A stretch of DNA of 64,000 bases from positions 62,001 through 126,000 of the forward strand of contig CANGVA010000007.1 in assembly GCA_947457395.1 (NCBI GenBank). The letters run 5' to 3'. The stretch comes from Bacteroidota bacterium. Its GTDB lineage: Bacteria > Bacteroidota > Bacteroidia > UKL13-3. Below the pieces are notes generated by a model, which made no database searches, was not told the DNA's origin, and saw nothing but the letters and a program-made list of their open reading frames with translations. The translations under genes were made by a program, and so were the position numbers. Positions 17,700 through 25,917 of this stretch are shown here, in pieces. How positions within the stretch are numbered: position 1 is the first letter of the stretch; each line of letters starts with the position of its first letter.

Positions 17700-18884
17700 T
17701 TAAATGCCCATTTCAACTTGGAATCTGATTTGCCAGTGGTTGCTGGCAGGATTTGGAATAATATCGAAGTAAGTAATATCTGTTTGTACTTTTAATCGAT
17801 GCCCCTTGATAAACTTACCTATAACAACTGTTCCCAATTGTGTTTCTTTCTCAACCAATCTGGTATCACCTTCAGGTATTGTTCTTGTATATCGGCCGCC
17901 AATTAACATGCTGTTTAAAAATACATAACTCAACTCAGTATTAACTCCCCATCCATTAAATATGGTGCTTCGCTTTAAATCCTTTGCCAATATTACAATC
18001 GGATTAGCAACATCTCTTCTATATACTTCACTACTCAATGCCCAGCCGTTATACTTAAGCAGCATATCTCCACCATAATTTCTGAAATTCCTTTGTTCTG
18101 TAATTGTTTTTCCAAGTGTGGCACCAGTTCTGTTAGTATGGTCTACATATGCAAAACAGCCTGCAATGGCCAGCTTAGGTTTTTTCTCTCTTGCAAGGTC
18201 GGCTTCAAAATAATCACCACCATTGGTGAATTTGCCTAGCGGATATATTTCTACCCTGGATGAGTATAGTAAACCATTATCTGATTTAGCAATATTTCTT
18301 CCCTCACCGTTTGAAACAGCACCTCTAAGGTTGTAATGAAAATTACCGATATGATTATCATAATACAATTGGATTCCAAAGTCACGATCAACGGTAAATA
18401 TTCCATTTACAGCAGAACGGTCGGCAAATTGTAAATCGCCTGATGAAACAATTCGCTGACGATTTCCAGGTAATTTTGTTTGACCTACACCAATAGTAAG
18501 ATGTTTGTTAGGTCGGTAAAATAACATTGCATCACGTACAATATTGGGATAATCTGTGTTATCCCAATCCATATCCCCTCTGGAGAAAGACAGCTGCAGT
18601 GCGTAAGAAAATTTCTGACTAAATACAAAACCATCAAATCTTAACCTTAACCTTCTTACAATCATTTCCCATTCTTTGGTAGATAGATCCTTATCATCTA
18701 TTGTTGTCATAGCCACACGATTTTGGATGCGAAAACGAATGCCTAGACTATAGCTGCTATCCGGTGTTGTGATGCCCAAACCTTTTCCATAGCTGAAGTA
18801 GGGTATTGGGTTATCAGCATGTTGCGCTATGGAGATAGAATGAAACCAGATCATAGAGATAATTGAAAGTACTATTTTCTTCAT
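17700..18884 (-). CDS. Phosphate-selective porin O/P-like outer membrane protein
   Basis: The product has 394 residues from the ATG at 18884, with signal peptide MKKIVLSIISMIWFHSISIA. The mature protein is a series of amphipathic strands with the OprP/OprO features LRLRFDGFVFSQKFSYALQLS and FADRSAVNGIFTVDRDFGIQLYYD, ending in strand QIRFQVEMGI. It would let phosphate across the outer membrane. It is followed after 23 bases by DUF47 and then pit, giving outer membrane, regulator and inner membrane steps in one unit. The 124 bases upstream (18885-19008) hold no clear promoter. Confidence 0.85.
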   Translation of the reverse strand: MKKIVLSIISMIWFHSISIAQHADNPIPYFSYGKGLGITTPDSSYSLGIRFRIQNRVAMTTIDDKDLSTKEWEMIVRRLRLRFDGFVFSQKFSYALQLSFSRGDMDWDNTDYPNIVRDAMLFYRPNKHLTIGVGQTKLPGNRQRIVSSGDLQFADRSAVNGIFTVDRDFGIQLYYDNHIGNFHYNLRGAVSNGEGRNIAKSDNGLLYSSRVEIYPLGKFTNGGDYFEADLAREKKPKLAIAGCFAYVDHTNRTGATLGKTITEQRNFRNYGGDMLLKYNGWALSSEVYRRDVANPIVILAKDLKRSTIFNGWGVNTELSYVFLNSMLIGGRYTRTIPEGDTRLVEKETQLGTVVIGKFIKGHRLKVQTDITYFDIIPNPASNHWQIRFQVEMGI

Positions 18885-19008
18885 AACTTGATTTTGGTGC
18901 CGCGAACATATAGTTATGAGTCCAATTAACATTGAATTAACAATAATTTAATATTGAAAGTCAGTAAAATAAAGGGTACTTTTTAAATTGAATAGAAAAT
19001 AGAACACA

Positions 19009-19596
19009 TCATAAATATGTCCATTTGTTATGCAAAACAAGAACCTGCGGGATTAGCAGGTGTTCCTCATCATTCTTTATCTCATGATGCGCCTTGCTGA
19101 GTTTTTCGGCTTCTGTCATTTGATTTTTCATGCGTGCCAAAACGGCTTCTTTACTACTGCCATCTCTTTGCATGCTGCGCTCAATACGTAATGATTCAGG
19201 TGCCGTAACAACGATAATCTCATCAAGTTGCTTGTAAGAGTCGGACTCAAACATGAGTGCAGCTTCTTTAACGATGTATTGATAGTTGCTATGCTTGTTG
19301 CACCACTCATCAAAATCAGCAAATACGAATGGATGCACAACCTGATTAAGTTGTTTTAGCAAATCCGGATGTTTAAATGCCTCGGCTGCAATAAATGATC
19401 TGTTTAATGCGCCATCGGTTGTATAGGCATTGCTGCCAAAGATTTCTTTAATGTTGCGGATAAGTATATCATTACTTTCCATGAGCCATTTTGCCCGGCT
19501 ATCCGCATTGTAAACAGGAATGCCCAACTGCATAAATATGCGGCTTACGGTTGTTTTACCGCTTCCTATGCAGCCGGTGATTCCTATTTTTTTCAA
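19009..19596 (-). CDS. coaE: Dephospho-CoA kinase
   Basis: CoaE catalyses the last step of coenzyme A synthesis, phosphorylating the ribose 3'-OH of dephospho-CoA. The product has 195 residues with P-loop GCIGSGKT (8-15), the following DSRAKWLM (nucleotide/CoA site) and the lid region ERSMQRDGSSKEAVLARM. The start codon is TTG, placed directly after the yajC stop (TAATTG with no base between), a layout that suggests tight translational coupling. Confidence 0.93.
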   Translation of the reverse strand: MKKIGITGCIGSGKTTVSRIFMQLGIPVYNADSRAKWLMESNDILIRNIKEIFGSNAYTTDGALNRSFIAAEAFKHPDLLKQLNQVVHPFVFADFDEWCNKHSNYQYIVKEAALMFESDSYKQLDEIIVVTAPESLRIERSMQRDGSSKEAVLARMKNQMTEAEKLSKAHHEIKNDEEHLLIPQVLVLHNKWTYL

Positions 19597-19932
19597 TTAT
19601 TTCTTTTCGTCTTTATTAACTTCCTTTTTAGGATTAAGGTTACGCGAAGCTTCCATTGAAATTGCTGTTCTGTCTACGCGTAAACGGGTGCCTTCACTCT
19701 CAATAACCAAGGCATCTTCATTCACTTCCACAATTTTGGCATGTATTCCACCAATGGTAATTACCTTATCACCCTTGGCAAGGTTTTCTCTGAATTTCTT
19801 TTGTTCTTTATTCTTTTTCATTTGAGGGTAAATCATGAAAAAGTAAAATACCACCATTATTAAAATGAGGGGTAAGAAAGAGGTTAATCCGCCACCGGCA
19901 TTGCCACCGGCCATTAAAAATGTTTGAATCAT
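19597..19932 (-). CDS. yajC: Preprotein translocase accessory subunit YajC
   Basis: This 111-residue small inner-membrane protein of the Sec-associated SecDF-YajC complex has one hydrophobic helix (FLPLILIMVVFYFFMIYPQ) with the conserved FYF-IRPQ-like end. A cytoplasmic domain follows with KKFRENLAKGDKVITIGGIH, the family core, and a lysine-rich tail. It lies five bases after the DUF1573 lipoprotein gene and abuts coaE. Confidence 0.95.
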   Translation of the reverse strand: MIQTFLMAGGNAGGGLTSFLPLILIMVVFYFFMIYPQMKKNKEQKKFRENLAKGDKVITIGGIHAKIVEVNEDALVIESEGTRLRVDRTAISMEASRNLNPKKEVNKDEKK

Positions 19933-19937
19933 ATGTT

Positions 19938-20417
19938 TTATTTTAAGAGTTGACTTTGATTTTTTACTTGCACAAATCCTTTGATTGTTAATGTGGTTTG
20001 TGGTGGGGTGGTATTGGTTGTTACATAAATTTCTTTACTAAATTTATCTTCCCTGTACTCACTGTTAAATTTTACTTTAATAAATCCTTCGTTTCCCGGT
20101 TTAATAGGTTCTTTTGAAAACTCCGGTACAGTGCAGCCGCAGCTGCCAACTGCATTAGCAATAAGCAATTCTGCATCACCCGTGTTTTTAAATTTAAAAT
20201 TAAATTCAGCCCTTTCGCCTTGCATTACGATGCCAAAATCATGCTCAGTCTTGTCAAATACAATGGCAGCTTCTCCTTTAGTTTTTGCATCAGCTGCAAC
20301 TGACGAATCTGCCGAAGCAGCAATATGAATTGAATCTGCTGAAGCTTTAGGTTTTTCATTCTTGCAGGAAAAAACAAAAAACAATGCAAGTGTAGGTATA
20401 ATGAATATTGCTTTCAT
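19938..20417 (-). CDS. DUF1573 lipoprotein
   Basis: The product has about 159 residues from the ATG at 20417 (another in-frame ATG lies at 20423). A lipoprotein signal ends in LFFVFSC, followed by a Ser/Ala/Lys-rich linker. A single DUF1573 Ig-like domain contains FDKTEHDFGIVMQGE and the conserved ANAVGSCGCTVPEFSK cysteine pair. The family is very common in Bacteroidota and its function is unknown. It lies between nusB and yajC with gaps of 15 and 5 bases, so it is probably part of that operon. Confidence 0.85.
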   Translation of the reverse strand: MKAIFIIPTLALFFVFSCKNEKPKASADSIHIAASADSSVAADAKTKGEAAIVFDKTEHDFGIVMQGERAEFNFKFKNTGDAELLIANAVGSCGCTVPEFSKEPIKPGNEGFIKVKFNSEYREDKFSKEIYVTTNTTPPQTTLTIKGFVQVKNQSQLLK

Positions 20418-20432
20418 ATGCATGTAATTAAG

Positions 20433-21377
20433 CTACTCAACCAGCCCTCGACCGGTTTTATTGACTTTATTTTGCTGGCGCAAATCTAACTGAATCTTAT
20501 CAAGTATGCCATTAATAAAACCATGACTATTTGGAGTACTGTATAGTTTAGCTACCTCCAGGTATTCATTTATGCTCACCTTAACAGGTACCTGAGTAAA
20601 TTTGAGTATTTCACACAAGGCCATTTTCATTAAAAGCAAATCTACCATAGCTATGCGCTCTGGTTCCCAGTTTTTTGTTTTATCTGCGATAAGCGCAGTA
20701 AGTTCAGCATCTGCTTCAATACATTGGTTAAAAAGCTGCCGCATAAAGTTTTCTTCATCCTCATCACCAGCATTATAATCAAGCATTCCCTCATCAACCT
20801 TGTAATCCTGCATTTGGTCTATACTTTTAAGCAGGGAAGAGATAACAAGTACCTGATCATCCTCCCAGTTAAGAAATTTTTCTTCTATGTAATGGTCAAA
20901 CAATTCAGATTCAGCAATACATACCTGAAAGAACTCGCTTAACATTTTTTTATCATCATTGAAGGATGGTTTTTCTTTCTGGGAGTATTCAATAAAAGCG
21001 CTGTTATCTTTAAATACCTGCCAAATCTGTTTAAATGTATCAGTGGTATTGTCCCAGATGAGTTTATAATGCTTGGTTTTTGAAAGCAACAATTTGCTTT
21101 CATCCAGCTGCATAATAAGCCTGTTATTATGAAATGCCCTGAGTGGTTTAATGGTTCCTTCCTGAGGGAAGTATTTTGTTTGCTGAATATCCAGCTCTTT
21201 CTCTATGTAGAATTTGAACGCAGGCGGAAGAGCCAGCAAGTAAATGTAAATCTGATAGGCTTTTTCAAGGCTTTTCAGCAGGTTTTTCTCATGCAGGTTT
21301 CTGTTTGCTTTTTCATCCTGCCAGTAAGCATACAATTGATGAAAAACCTTAATCCTTAAAAATCTTCTATTAAACAT
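20433..21377 (-). CDS. nusB: Transcription antitermination factor NusB (long form)
   Basis: NusB with NusE/S10 and boxA RNA supports antitermination of rRNA transcription. The C-terminal half carries the NusB domain: WEPERIAMVDLLLMKMALCEIL and VPVKVSINEYLEVAKLYSTPNSHGFINGILDKI, the family signature. The 314-residue length, with an extra helical N-terminal region starting FLRIKVFHQLYAYWQ, is normal for Bacteroidota but about twice that of E. coli NusB. It heads the nusB-DUF1573-yajC-coaE series. Confidence 0.93.
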   Translation of the reverse strand: MFNRRFLRIKVFHQLYAYWQDEKANRNLHEKNLLKSLEKAYQIYIYLLALPPAFKFYIEKELDIQQTKYFPQEGTIKPLRAFHNNRLIMQLDESKLLLSKTKHYKLIWDNTTDTFKQIWQVFKDNSAFIEYSQKEKPSFNDDKKMLSEFFQVCIAESELFDHYIEEKFLNWEDDQVLVISSLLKSIDQMQDYKVDEGMLDYNAGDEDEENFMRQLFNQCIEADAELTALIADKTKNWEPERIAMVDLLLMKMALCEILKFTQVPVKVSINEYLEVAKLYSTPNSHGFINGILDKIQLDLRQQNKVNKTGRGLVE

Positions 21378-21449
21378 GTATCAGAACGGTAGCTTGTGTT
21401 ATAAATGTAAAATCAGGCTGCAATATTTAGTATCGCAGCTTGAAAAAAA

Positions 21450-22550
21450 TTAGTAGGTAGATTTAACGCGTAAAATATCATTTACACGTTTTTCTGCAAG
21501 TTGTGTGGCTGCCAGTTGGGTATGTATGCCAGTTTGCTCAGCAGTTTTTAAAATATCCAGCGTTACATCGTAAATGCGCTCGGTATTACGCAATGCCGTT
21601 TCCCTGTTATAACCAATATATTCCTGATAAACATTTATTAAACCACCTGCATTAATTAAAAAATCAGGGGCGTAAGTAATTCCTTTTTCCAGAAGCATTG
21701 GGCCATGCACGTTCTCATCAGCCAACTGGTTGTTGGCTGCACCTGCAATAACCTTACATTTTAGTTTATTAATATTCTCTGTGTTAAGCACGGCACCCAA
21801 GGCGCAAGGAGCAAAAACATCAACCTGCTGGCTATAAATTTCATTGCCGCTAACCACGGTTGCGCCTAGATCCTTGGCATATTTGGCCAAAACCTCTTCA
21901 TTAATATCTGAAATAAAAAGCTGAGCGCCTTCTTTGTGTAAGTAATCCAATAAGTGTCCACCTACTTTTCCAATTCCTTGAACAGCTACTTTTTTACCCT
22001 TTAGACTCTCAGAGCCATATACATATTTTGCAGCTGCTTTCATTCCCATATAGGTGCCATAAGCAGTTACCGGGCTGGGGTCTCCGCCACCGCCCATTGA
22101 CTCAGGTAAACCAACAACATGTCCGGTTTCCATGTGCACATATTCCATATCACGTGTTGTTGTATTAACATCTTCAGCTGTAATGTATTTACCACTTAGG
22201 TTCTCTACAAACCTGCCGAATTTGCGCATCAATGCTTCTGTTTTGATGGTTTTCGCGTCACCGATAATAACAGCTTTAGCACCGCCTAAATTTAAACCGG
22301 ATATGGAGGCTTTATAAGTCATCCCGCGTGATAGGCGTAAAACATCGTTTACTGCTTCTGCTTCAGATGCATAGTTCCAGATGCGTGTACCTCCCAATCC
22401 GGGACCTAAAACTGTATTGTGTATGGCAATAATTGCTTTTAATCCGGTATGTTTATCCTGACAAAAAACCAGTTCTTCGTGATCATGCGTAAATAATTGA
22501 CCAAAGATTTCTGCTGATTGATTGTTAGTAGCTCCCTGTGTTGTTGACAT
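21450..22550 (-). CDS. Leucine/valine-type amino acid dehydrogenase (Glu/Leu/Phe/Val family)
   Basis: This 366-residue NAD-dependent oxidative deaminase has the substrate domain motif GPGLGGTRIW, the catalytic-lysine region MTYKASISGLNLGGAKAV, and a Rossmann domain with VAVQGIGKVGGHLL. AGAANNQLAD and the APDFLINAGGLINVYQEY motif complete the family pattern. Length and motifs fit leucine (branched-chain) dehydrogenase better than phenylalanine dehydrogenase, but substrate cannot be fixed from sequence. In the cell it links branched-chain amino acids with their 2-oxo acids. It has its own promoter and is divergent from the ABC exporter. Confidence 0.88.
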   Translation of the reverse strand: MSTTQGATNNQSAEIFGQLFTHDHEELVFCQDKHTGLKAIIAIHNTVLGPGLGGTRIWNYASEAEAVNDVLRLSRGMTYKASISGLNLGGAKAVIIGDAKTIKTEALMRKFGRFVENLSGKYITAEDVNTTTRDMEYVHMETGHVVGLPESMGGGGDPSPVTAYGTYMGMKAAAKYVYGSESLKGKKVAVQGIGKVGGHLLDYLHKEGAQLFISDINEEVLAKYAKDLGATVVSGNEIYSQQVDVFAPCALGAVLNTENINKLKCKVIAGAANNQLADENVHGPMLLEKGITYAPDFLINAGGLINVYQEYIGYNRETALRNTERIYDVTLDILKTAEQTGIHTQLAATQLAEKRVNDILRVKSTY

Positions 22551-22587
22551 AATTATTTTCTTTAGTTCAGGTAATTATTAAAGTTTG

Positions 22588-22595
22588 CAAAAGTA
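22588..22595 (-). promoter_or_regulatory. -7 box of the amino acid dehydrogenase gene (TActTTTG)
   Basis: An exact TAnnTTTG lies on the minus strand, about 37 bases upstream of the ATG at 22550. At 18 bases further upstream TATG is a weak -33 candidate. The site lies in the divergent region shared with the ABC exporter. Confidence 0.5.
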
Positions 22596-22632
22596 ATTCA
22601 ATTTTCGTTTTTTCATAATAAGCCATGACCAA

Positions 22633-24441
22633 TTGAAATCATTAAAACACCTCAATAAGTATCTTTATAAATACCGGTATCGGTTTCTTCTGGGTATTTT
22701 GTTTGTGGTAGCCTCTAATTTATTCTCCGTGTTTCCTGCACAGGCCGTTGGCAGGGCCATTGATTTAATCAAAGAAAAACTTGCACTTTATTTGCAAGAG
22801 TCTGACAGTGTAGTTATTACTAATATTCATAATGAACTTAATAAGAGTATCCTATATTTTTCCGCTCTTATTCTGGCATTTGCTCTTATCCGAGGTGCCT
22901 TTATGTACCTCATGCGTCAAACACTGATTGTTATGTCGCGTAAGGTAGAGTATGATCTTAAAAATGAAATTTTTGCGCATTACCAGCAATTGTCACAGGC
23001 CTTTTATAAGGTAAACAACACAGGTGATCTGATGTCGCGTATTTCTGAAGACGTAAGCAGGGTTCGCATGTATGTGGGTCCGGCTGTGATGTATTTTACC
23101 AACTTGGTGGTTACCTTTTTGGTTGTTATACCTTATATGTATTCGGTTGATTTTTGGTTTGCAACCCTTGTGTTAATGCCTTTGCCAATATTATCTTATG
23201 CCATTTTCAGGGTAAATAATACCATTAATAAAAAGAGTGATGCCATACAGGGTCAACTATCTACCATTACCGGATTTGTACAAGAAACTTTTTCAGGCAT
23301 TAGGGTCATCAAATCTTTTGCTGTGGAAAATGATACAAAGCAGGCGTTTGAGAAGGAACTGGACTTGTACCGAGAGAAGTCACTTTCACTTGCCCGGACC
23401 GATGCTACATTTTTCCCGTTAATGACATTTTTAACAGGTTTAAGCACCCTTATTACACTTGGCATAGGAGGCTGGCTGGTATTGCAGGGTAAAATAGGAG
23501 TGGGAACCATAGCTGAGTTCATTATCTATGTTAATTTATTAACCTGGCCGGTTACTGCCCTTGGCTACACCTCATCACTGGTGCAGCGTGCAGCAGCATC
23601 GCAGGAGCGCATAAATCAGTTTTTATCTGTTAAACCTGATATTGTTTCACTGGAAAATGCGCCTTATAATTTTGATAAAGAAATTAGATTTGAGGATGTT
23701 ACATATTGTTATCCTGAAAAGAAAGTACCTGCCTTAAATAATATATCATTGGTTATTCCCAAGGGTAAGACCATTGCTGTGCTAGGAACCACCGGATCTG
23801 GCAAAACAACGTTGGTTCAACTGTTATTAAGGGTTATGGATTGCACAACTGGTCGTATTACCATTGATGGCAGAGATATTAAAAATTTAAATACCATACG
23901 GCTCAAAACTGAAACCGGATACGCGCCTCAGGAAGTTTTTCTCTTTTCTGATACGGTTTATAACAATATTGCTTTTGGATTATCGGAAGACCAACCGCCT
24001 TTAACCAATGAGCAGATGGTGCAGGCAGTAAAAATGGCTGCACTTTCACAAACCATAACTGAACTGCCACAAGGTTTACAAACCATTGTAGGAGAGCGCG
24101 GTGTATCGCTCTCCGGAGGACAGAAACAGCGCGTGGCTATTGCCAGAGCAATTGTAAAAGATCCTCAATTATTGGTATTGGATGACTGCCTTTCGGCTGT
24201 GGATACGAAAACCGAGGCAGAAATTTTAATGCACCTTAAAAGTTTTATGAAGGATCGTACGGCCCTGATCATCAGCCACAGGGTATCTACGGTGAAGGAT
24301 GCTGATTATATTTTGGTATTGGATAATGGCCATATAACAGAAGAGGGTACACATGCAGACTTAATGCATAAAAATGCCAGGTATGCTATGTTATATAACA
24401 AACAACTTTCAGAAGACACGATTGAAGGTGAATTAAATTAG
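22633..24441 (+). CDS. ABC exporter half-transporter (ATPase-permease fusion)
   Basis: The 602-residue half-transporter starts with an exporter-type transmembrane domain of about six helices (residues 1-320). Its nucleotide-binding domain has Walker A GTTGSGKT (385-392), a Q-loop at APQEVFLFS, signature LSGGQKQR and Walker B LLVLDDCLSAVD. The residue at the catalytic Glu position is Asp518, as in the degenerate site of heterodimeric multidrug exporters; no partner half-transporter is adjacent. Substrate is unknown (lipid or drug efflux are possibilities). The start is TTG at 22633; no in-frame ATG exists nearby, and a tiny out-of-frame ATG frame (22625-22636) ends overlapping it. Confidence 0.88.
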   Translation: MKSLKHLNKYLYKYRYRFLLGILFVVASNLFSVFPAQAVGRAIDLIKEKLALYLQESDSVVITNIHNELNKSILYFSALILAFALIRGAFMYLMRQTLIVMSRKVEYDLKNEIFAHYQQLSQAFYKVNNTGDLMSRISEDVSRVRMYVGPAVMYFTNLVVTFLVVIPYMYSVDFWFATLVLMPLPILSYAIFRVNNTINKKSDAIQGQLSTITGFVQETFSGIRVIKSFAVENDTKQAFEKELDLYREKSLSLARTDATFFPLMTFLTGLSTLITLGIGGWLVLQGKIGVGTIAEFIIYVNLLTWPVTALGYTSSLVQRAAASQERINQFLSVKPDIVSLENAPYNFDKEIRFEDVTYCYPEKKVPALNNISLVIPKGKTIAVLGTTGSGKTTLVQLLLRVMDCTTGRITIDGRDIKNLNTIRLKTETGYAPQEVFLFSDTVYNNIAFGLSEDQPPLTNEQMVQAVKMAALSQTITELPQGLQTIVGERGVSLSGGQKQRVAIARAIVKDPQLLVLDDCLSAVDTKTEAEILMHLKSFMKDRTALIISHRVSTVKDADYILVLDNGHITEEGTHADLMHKNARYAMLYNKQLSEDTIEGELN

Positions 24442-24483
24442 CCCCGAATAGCTTATTTTTTGAGGAAAAGAAAATATTTTGAA

Positions 24484-24510
24484 AAATGTTTGGGAACATT
24501 TAATTTTCCC
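24484..24510. promoter_or_regulatory. Overlapping inverted repeats upstream of the DUF3276 gene
   Basis: A perfect 7-bp inverted repeat, AAATGTT (24484-24490) and AACATTT (24495-24501), surrounds TGGG. A second pairing, GGGAA (24492-24496) with TTCCC (24506-24510), uses part of the same bases, so the two hairpins exclude each other. It may be an operator or an RNA switch between alternate folds; neither is shown. Confidence 0.3.
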
Positions 24511-24543
24511 GAAATTTTAACAAAATAAACAAGAACAAGACCA

Positions 24544-24867
24544 ATGGATGATTTTAACAAGGGCGAAAGACAAGAGATTTTTTCAAAAAAAATCAGAGCC
24601 GGCAAAAGAACCTATTTCTTTGATGTAAAATCTACAAAAGGTAATGACTATTTCATTACCATTACTGAAAGCAAGAAGAAATTTGAAGATGGCAGTTTTG
24701 TGAAGCACAAAATATTCCTTTACAAGGAAGACTTCAACAAATTTCAAGAGGCTCTTGGAGAAACCATCAGCCACGTTAAAACAGAACTGATGCCTGAGTA
24801 CAATTTCGATGAGTTTAATCGTGAATCTCATGATTATAACAATGGCGATTCTGGAGAACTTTCTTAA
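24544..24867 (+). CDS. DUF3276 / PUR-alpha-like nucleic-acid-binding protein
   Basis: This 107-residue protein consists of one PUR-type repeat: IFSKKIRAGKRTYFFDVK, then DYFITITESKKKFEDG, KHKIFLYKEDFNKFQEAL and an acidic tail (ESHDYNNGDSGELS). Bacterial PUR-alpha-like proteins bind single-stranded DNA or RNA as dimers. It is highly conserved across Bacteroidota and is probably cytoplasmic. The physiological target is unknown. Confidence 0.9.
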   Translation: MDDFNKGERQEIFSKKIRAGKRTYFFDVKSTKGNDYFITITESKKKFEDGSFVKHKIFLYKEDFNKFQEALGETISHVKTELMPEYNFDEFNRESHDYNNGDSGELS

Positions 24868-24934
24868 CTACTAAATAAATTACGCGTATTCAATTTTTTA
24901 ACTCAAATTTGCACAACTTTAAAAACAACTAAAT

Positions 24935-25840
24935 ATGAAAAAACTATTTAAATCACTTGTAGTGCTGAGCATCGCTTCAGCCGCATTTTTAGCATCATGC
25001 TCAAAGGAAGATGCAGCAGATGTAACAGTAACCATTTCCGGAGATAAATCCGGTTCTGTTGTACTTAATACAACAAATCCTGCGTTGATAAAACTTACCT
25101 TAGAACTTAAAGGTAATGATGATAACAAATTAAAGAAGGTAACACTTACCAGCAATAAAACTTCTTCACCATTGCTATCTAAAGAATTAACAGGAACCTC
25201 TGCAACTGAAGCAGTAAATGTTAAACTTGACCAGATTGGAACTTGGGTATTCACCGTTTCATTGGAAGGTGAGGGTAATACTGCCACTGCTTCTTATGAA
25301 ATTACTGTTACTGCGCCTACTTCTTATGGTGCACTAGACCCAAGTGCTAACGCGATTCCACTTGGTGCGCAAGCTGCAGAAATTGGTCAGTTTCTTGATC
25401 TAAGCACCGGTGAGGTGTTCGAATATGGTGATGGAAGTGCTAAAGCAAGCTCAGCAAAAATTGATTTAGGTTATGCATACGGTAATACCGGTTTGGCAAC
25501 TCTTTTCTCTCCGTCAAACACAACATACCATAACCAAATTTATAACGATGCTACAAACGGCATTGGAACTTGGTTGGTTAAAAACGCTACTAAAATTGTT
25601 ACCTTGCGTGGTATCGTTACAAAAGCTGATTTTGAAGCTGCAACCAATGACTCAATCATTGTTGTAAACACCGGCAGACTAAGCACTACGCCTAATAACG
25701 TTGTAACTCAATTACAGAAAGATGACGTTTTGTTGTTTGAGATTGCTAAAAACCCTGTTAAAAAAGGTTTGATTATTGTTGACAACATCACCACCTCAGG
25801 TACAGGTCAGATTTCAATTCGCAGAAAAATTCAGATTTAA
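24935..25840 (+). CDS. Surface/periplasmic lipoprotein of unknown function
   Basis: This 301-residue protein has a lipoprotein signal (lipobox AFLASC, then SKEDAAD). The first half (about 30-125) looks like an Ig-like/cadherin-type strand domain rich in Thr and Ser (VTVTISGDKSGSVVLNTT). The second half (about 130-301) starts LDPSANAIPLG and has an FDL-like DLGYAYG stretch. This arrangement resembles other Bacteroidota outer membrane lipoproteins, but I do not recognise a specific family. It is followed by a strong terminator and appears monocistronic. Confidence 0.7.
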   Translation: MKKLFKSLVVLSIASAAFLASCSKEDAADVTVTISGDKSGSVVLNTTNPALIKLTLELKGNDDNKLKKVTLTSNKTSSPLLSKELTGTSATEAVNVKLDQIGTWVFTVSLEGEGNTATASYEITVTAPTSYGALDPSANAIPLGAQAAEIGQFLDLSTGEVFEYGDGSAKASSAKIDLGYAYGNTGLATLFSPSNTTYHNQIYNDATNGIGTWLVKNATKIVTLRGIVTKADFEAATNDSIIVVNTGRLSTTPNNVVTQLQKDDVLLFEIAKNPVKKGLIIVDNITTSGTGQISIRRKIQI

Positions 25841-25858
25841 TTGAATAAGCTAGTAAAT

Positions 25859-25888
25859 AAAAAAGCCGGCCTGCTAGCCGGCTTTTTT
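25859..25888 (+). terminator. Rho-independent terminator
   Basis: A perfect 12-bp stem pairs AAAAAAGCCGGC (25859-25870) with GCCGGCTTTTTT (25877-25888) around loop CTGCTA. It follows the lipoprotein gene by 18 bases and precedes pfkA by 29. Confidence 0.92.
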
Positions 25889-25917
25889 ATTTATGAAGGA
25901 GCATAAATTTTTTGCCA

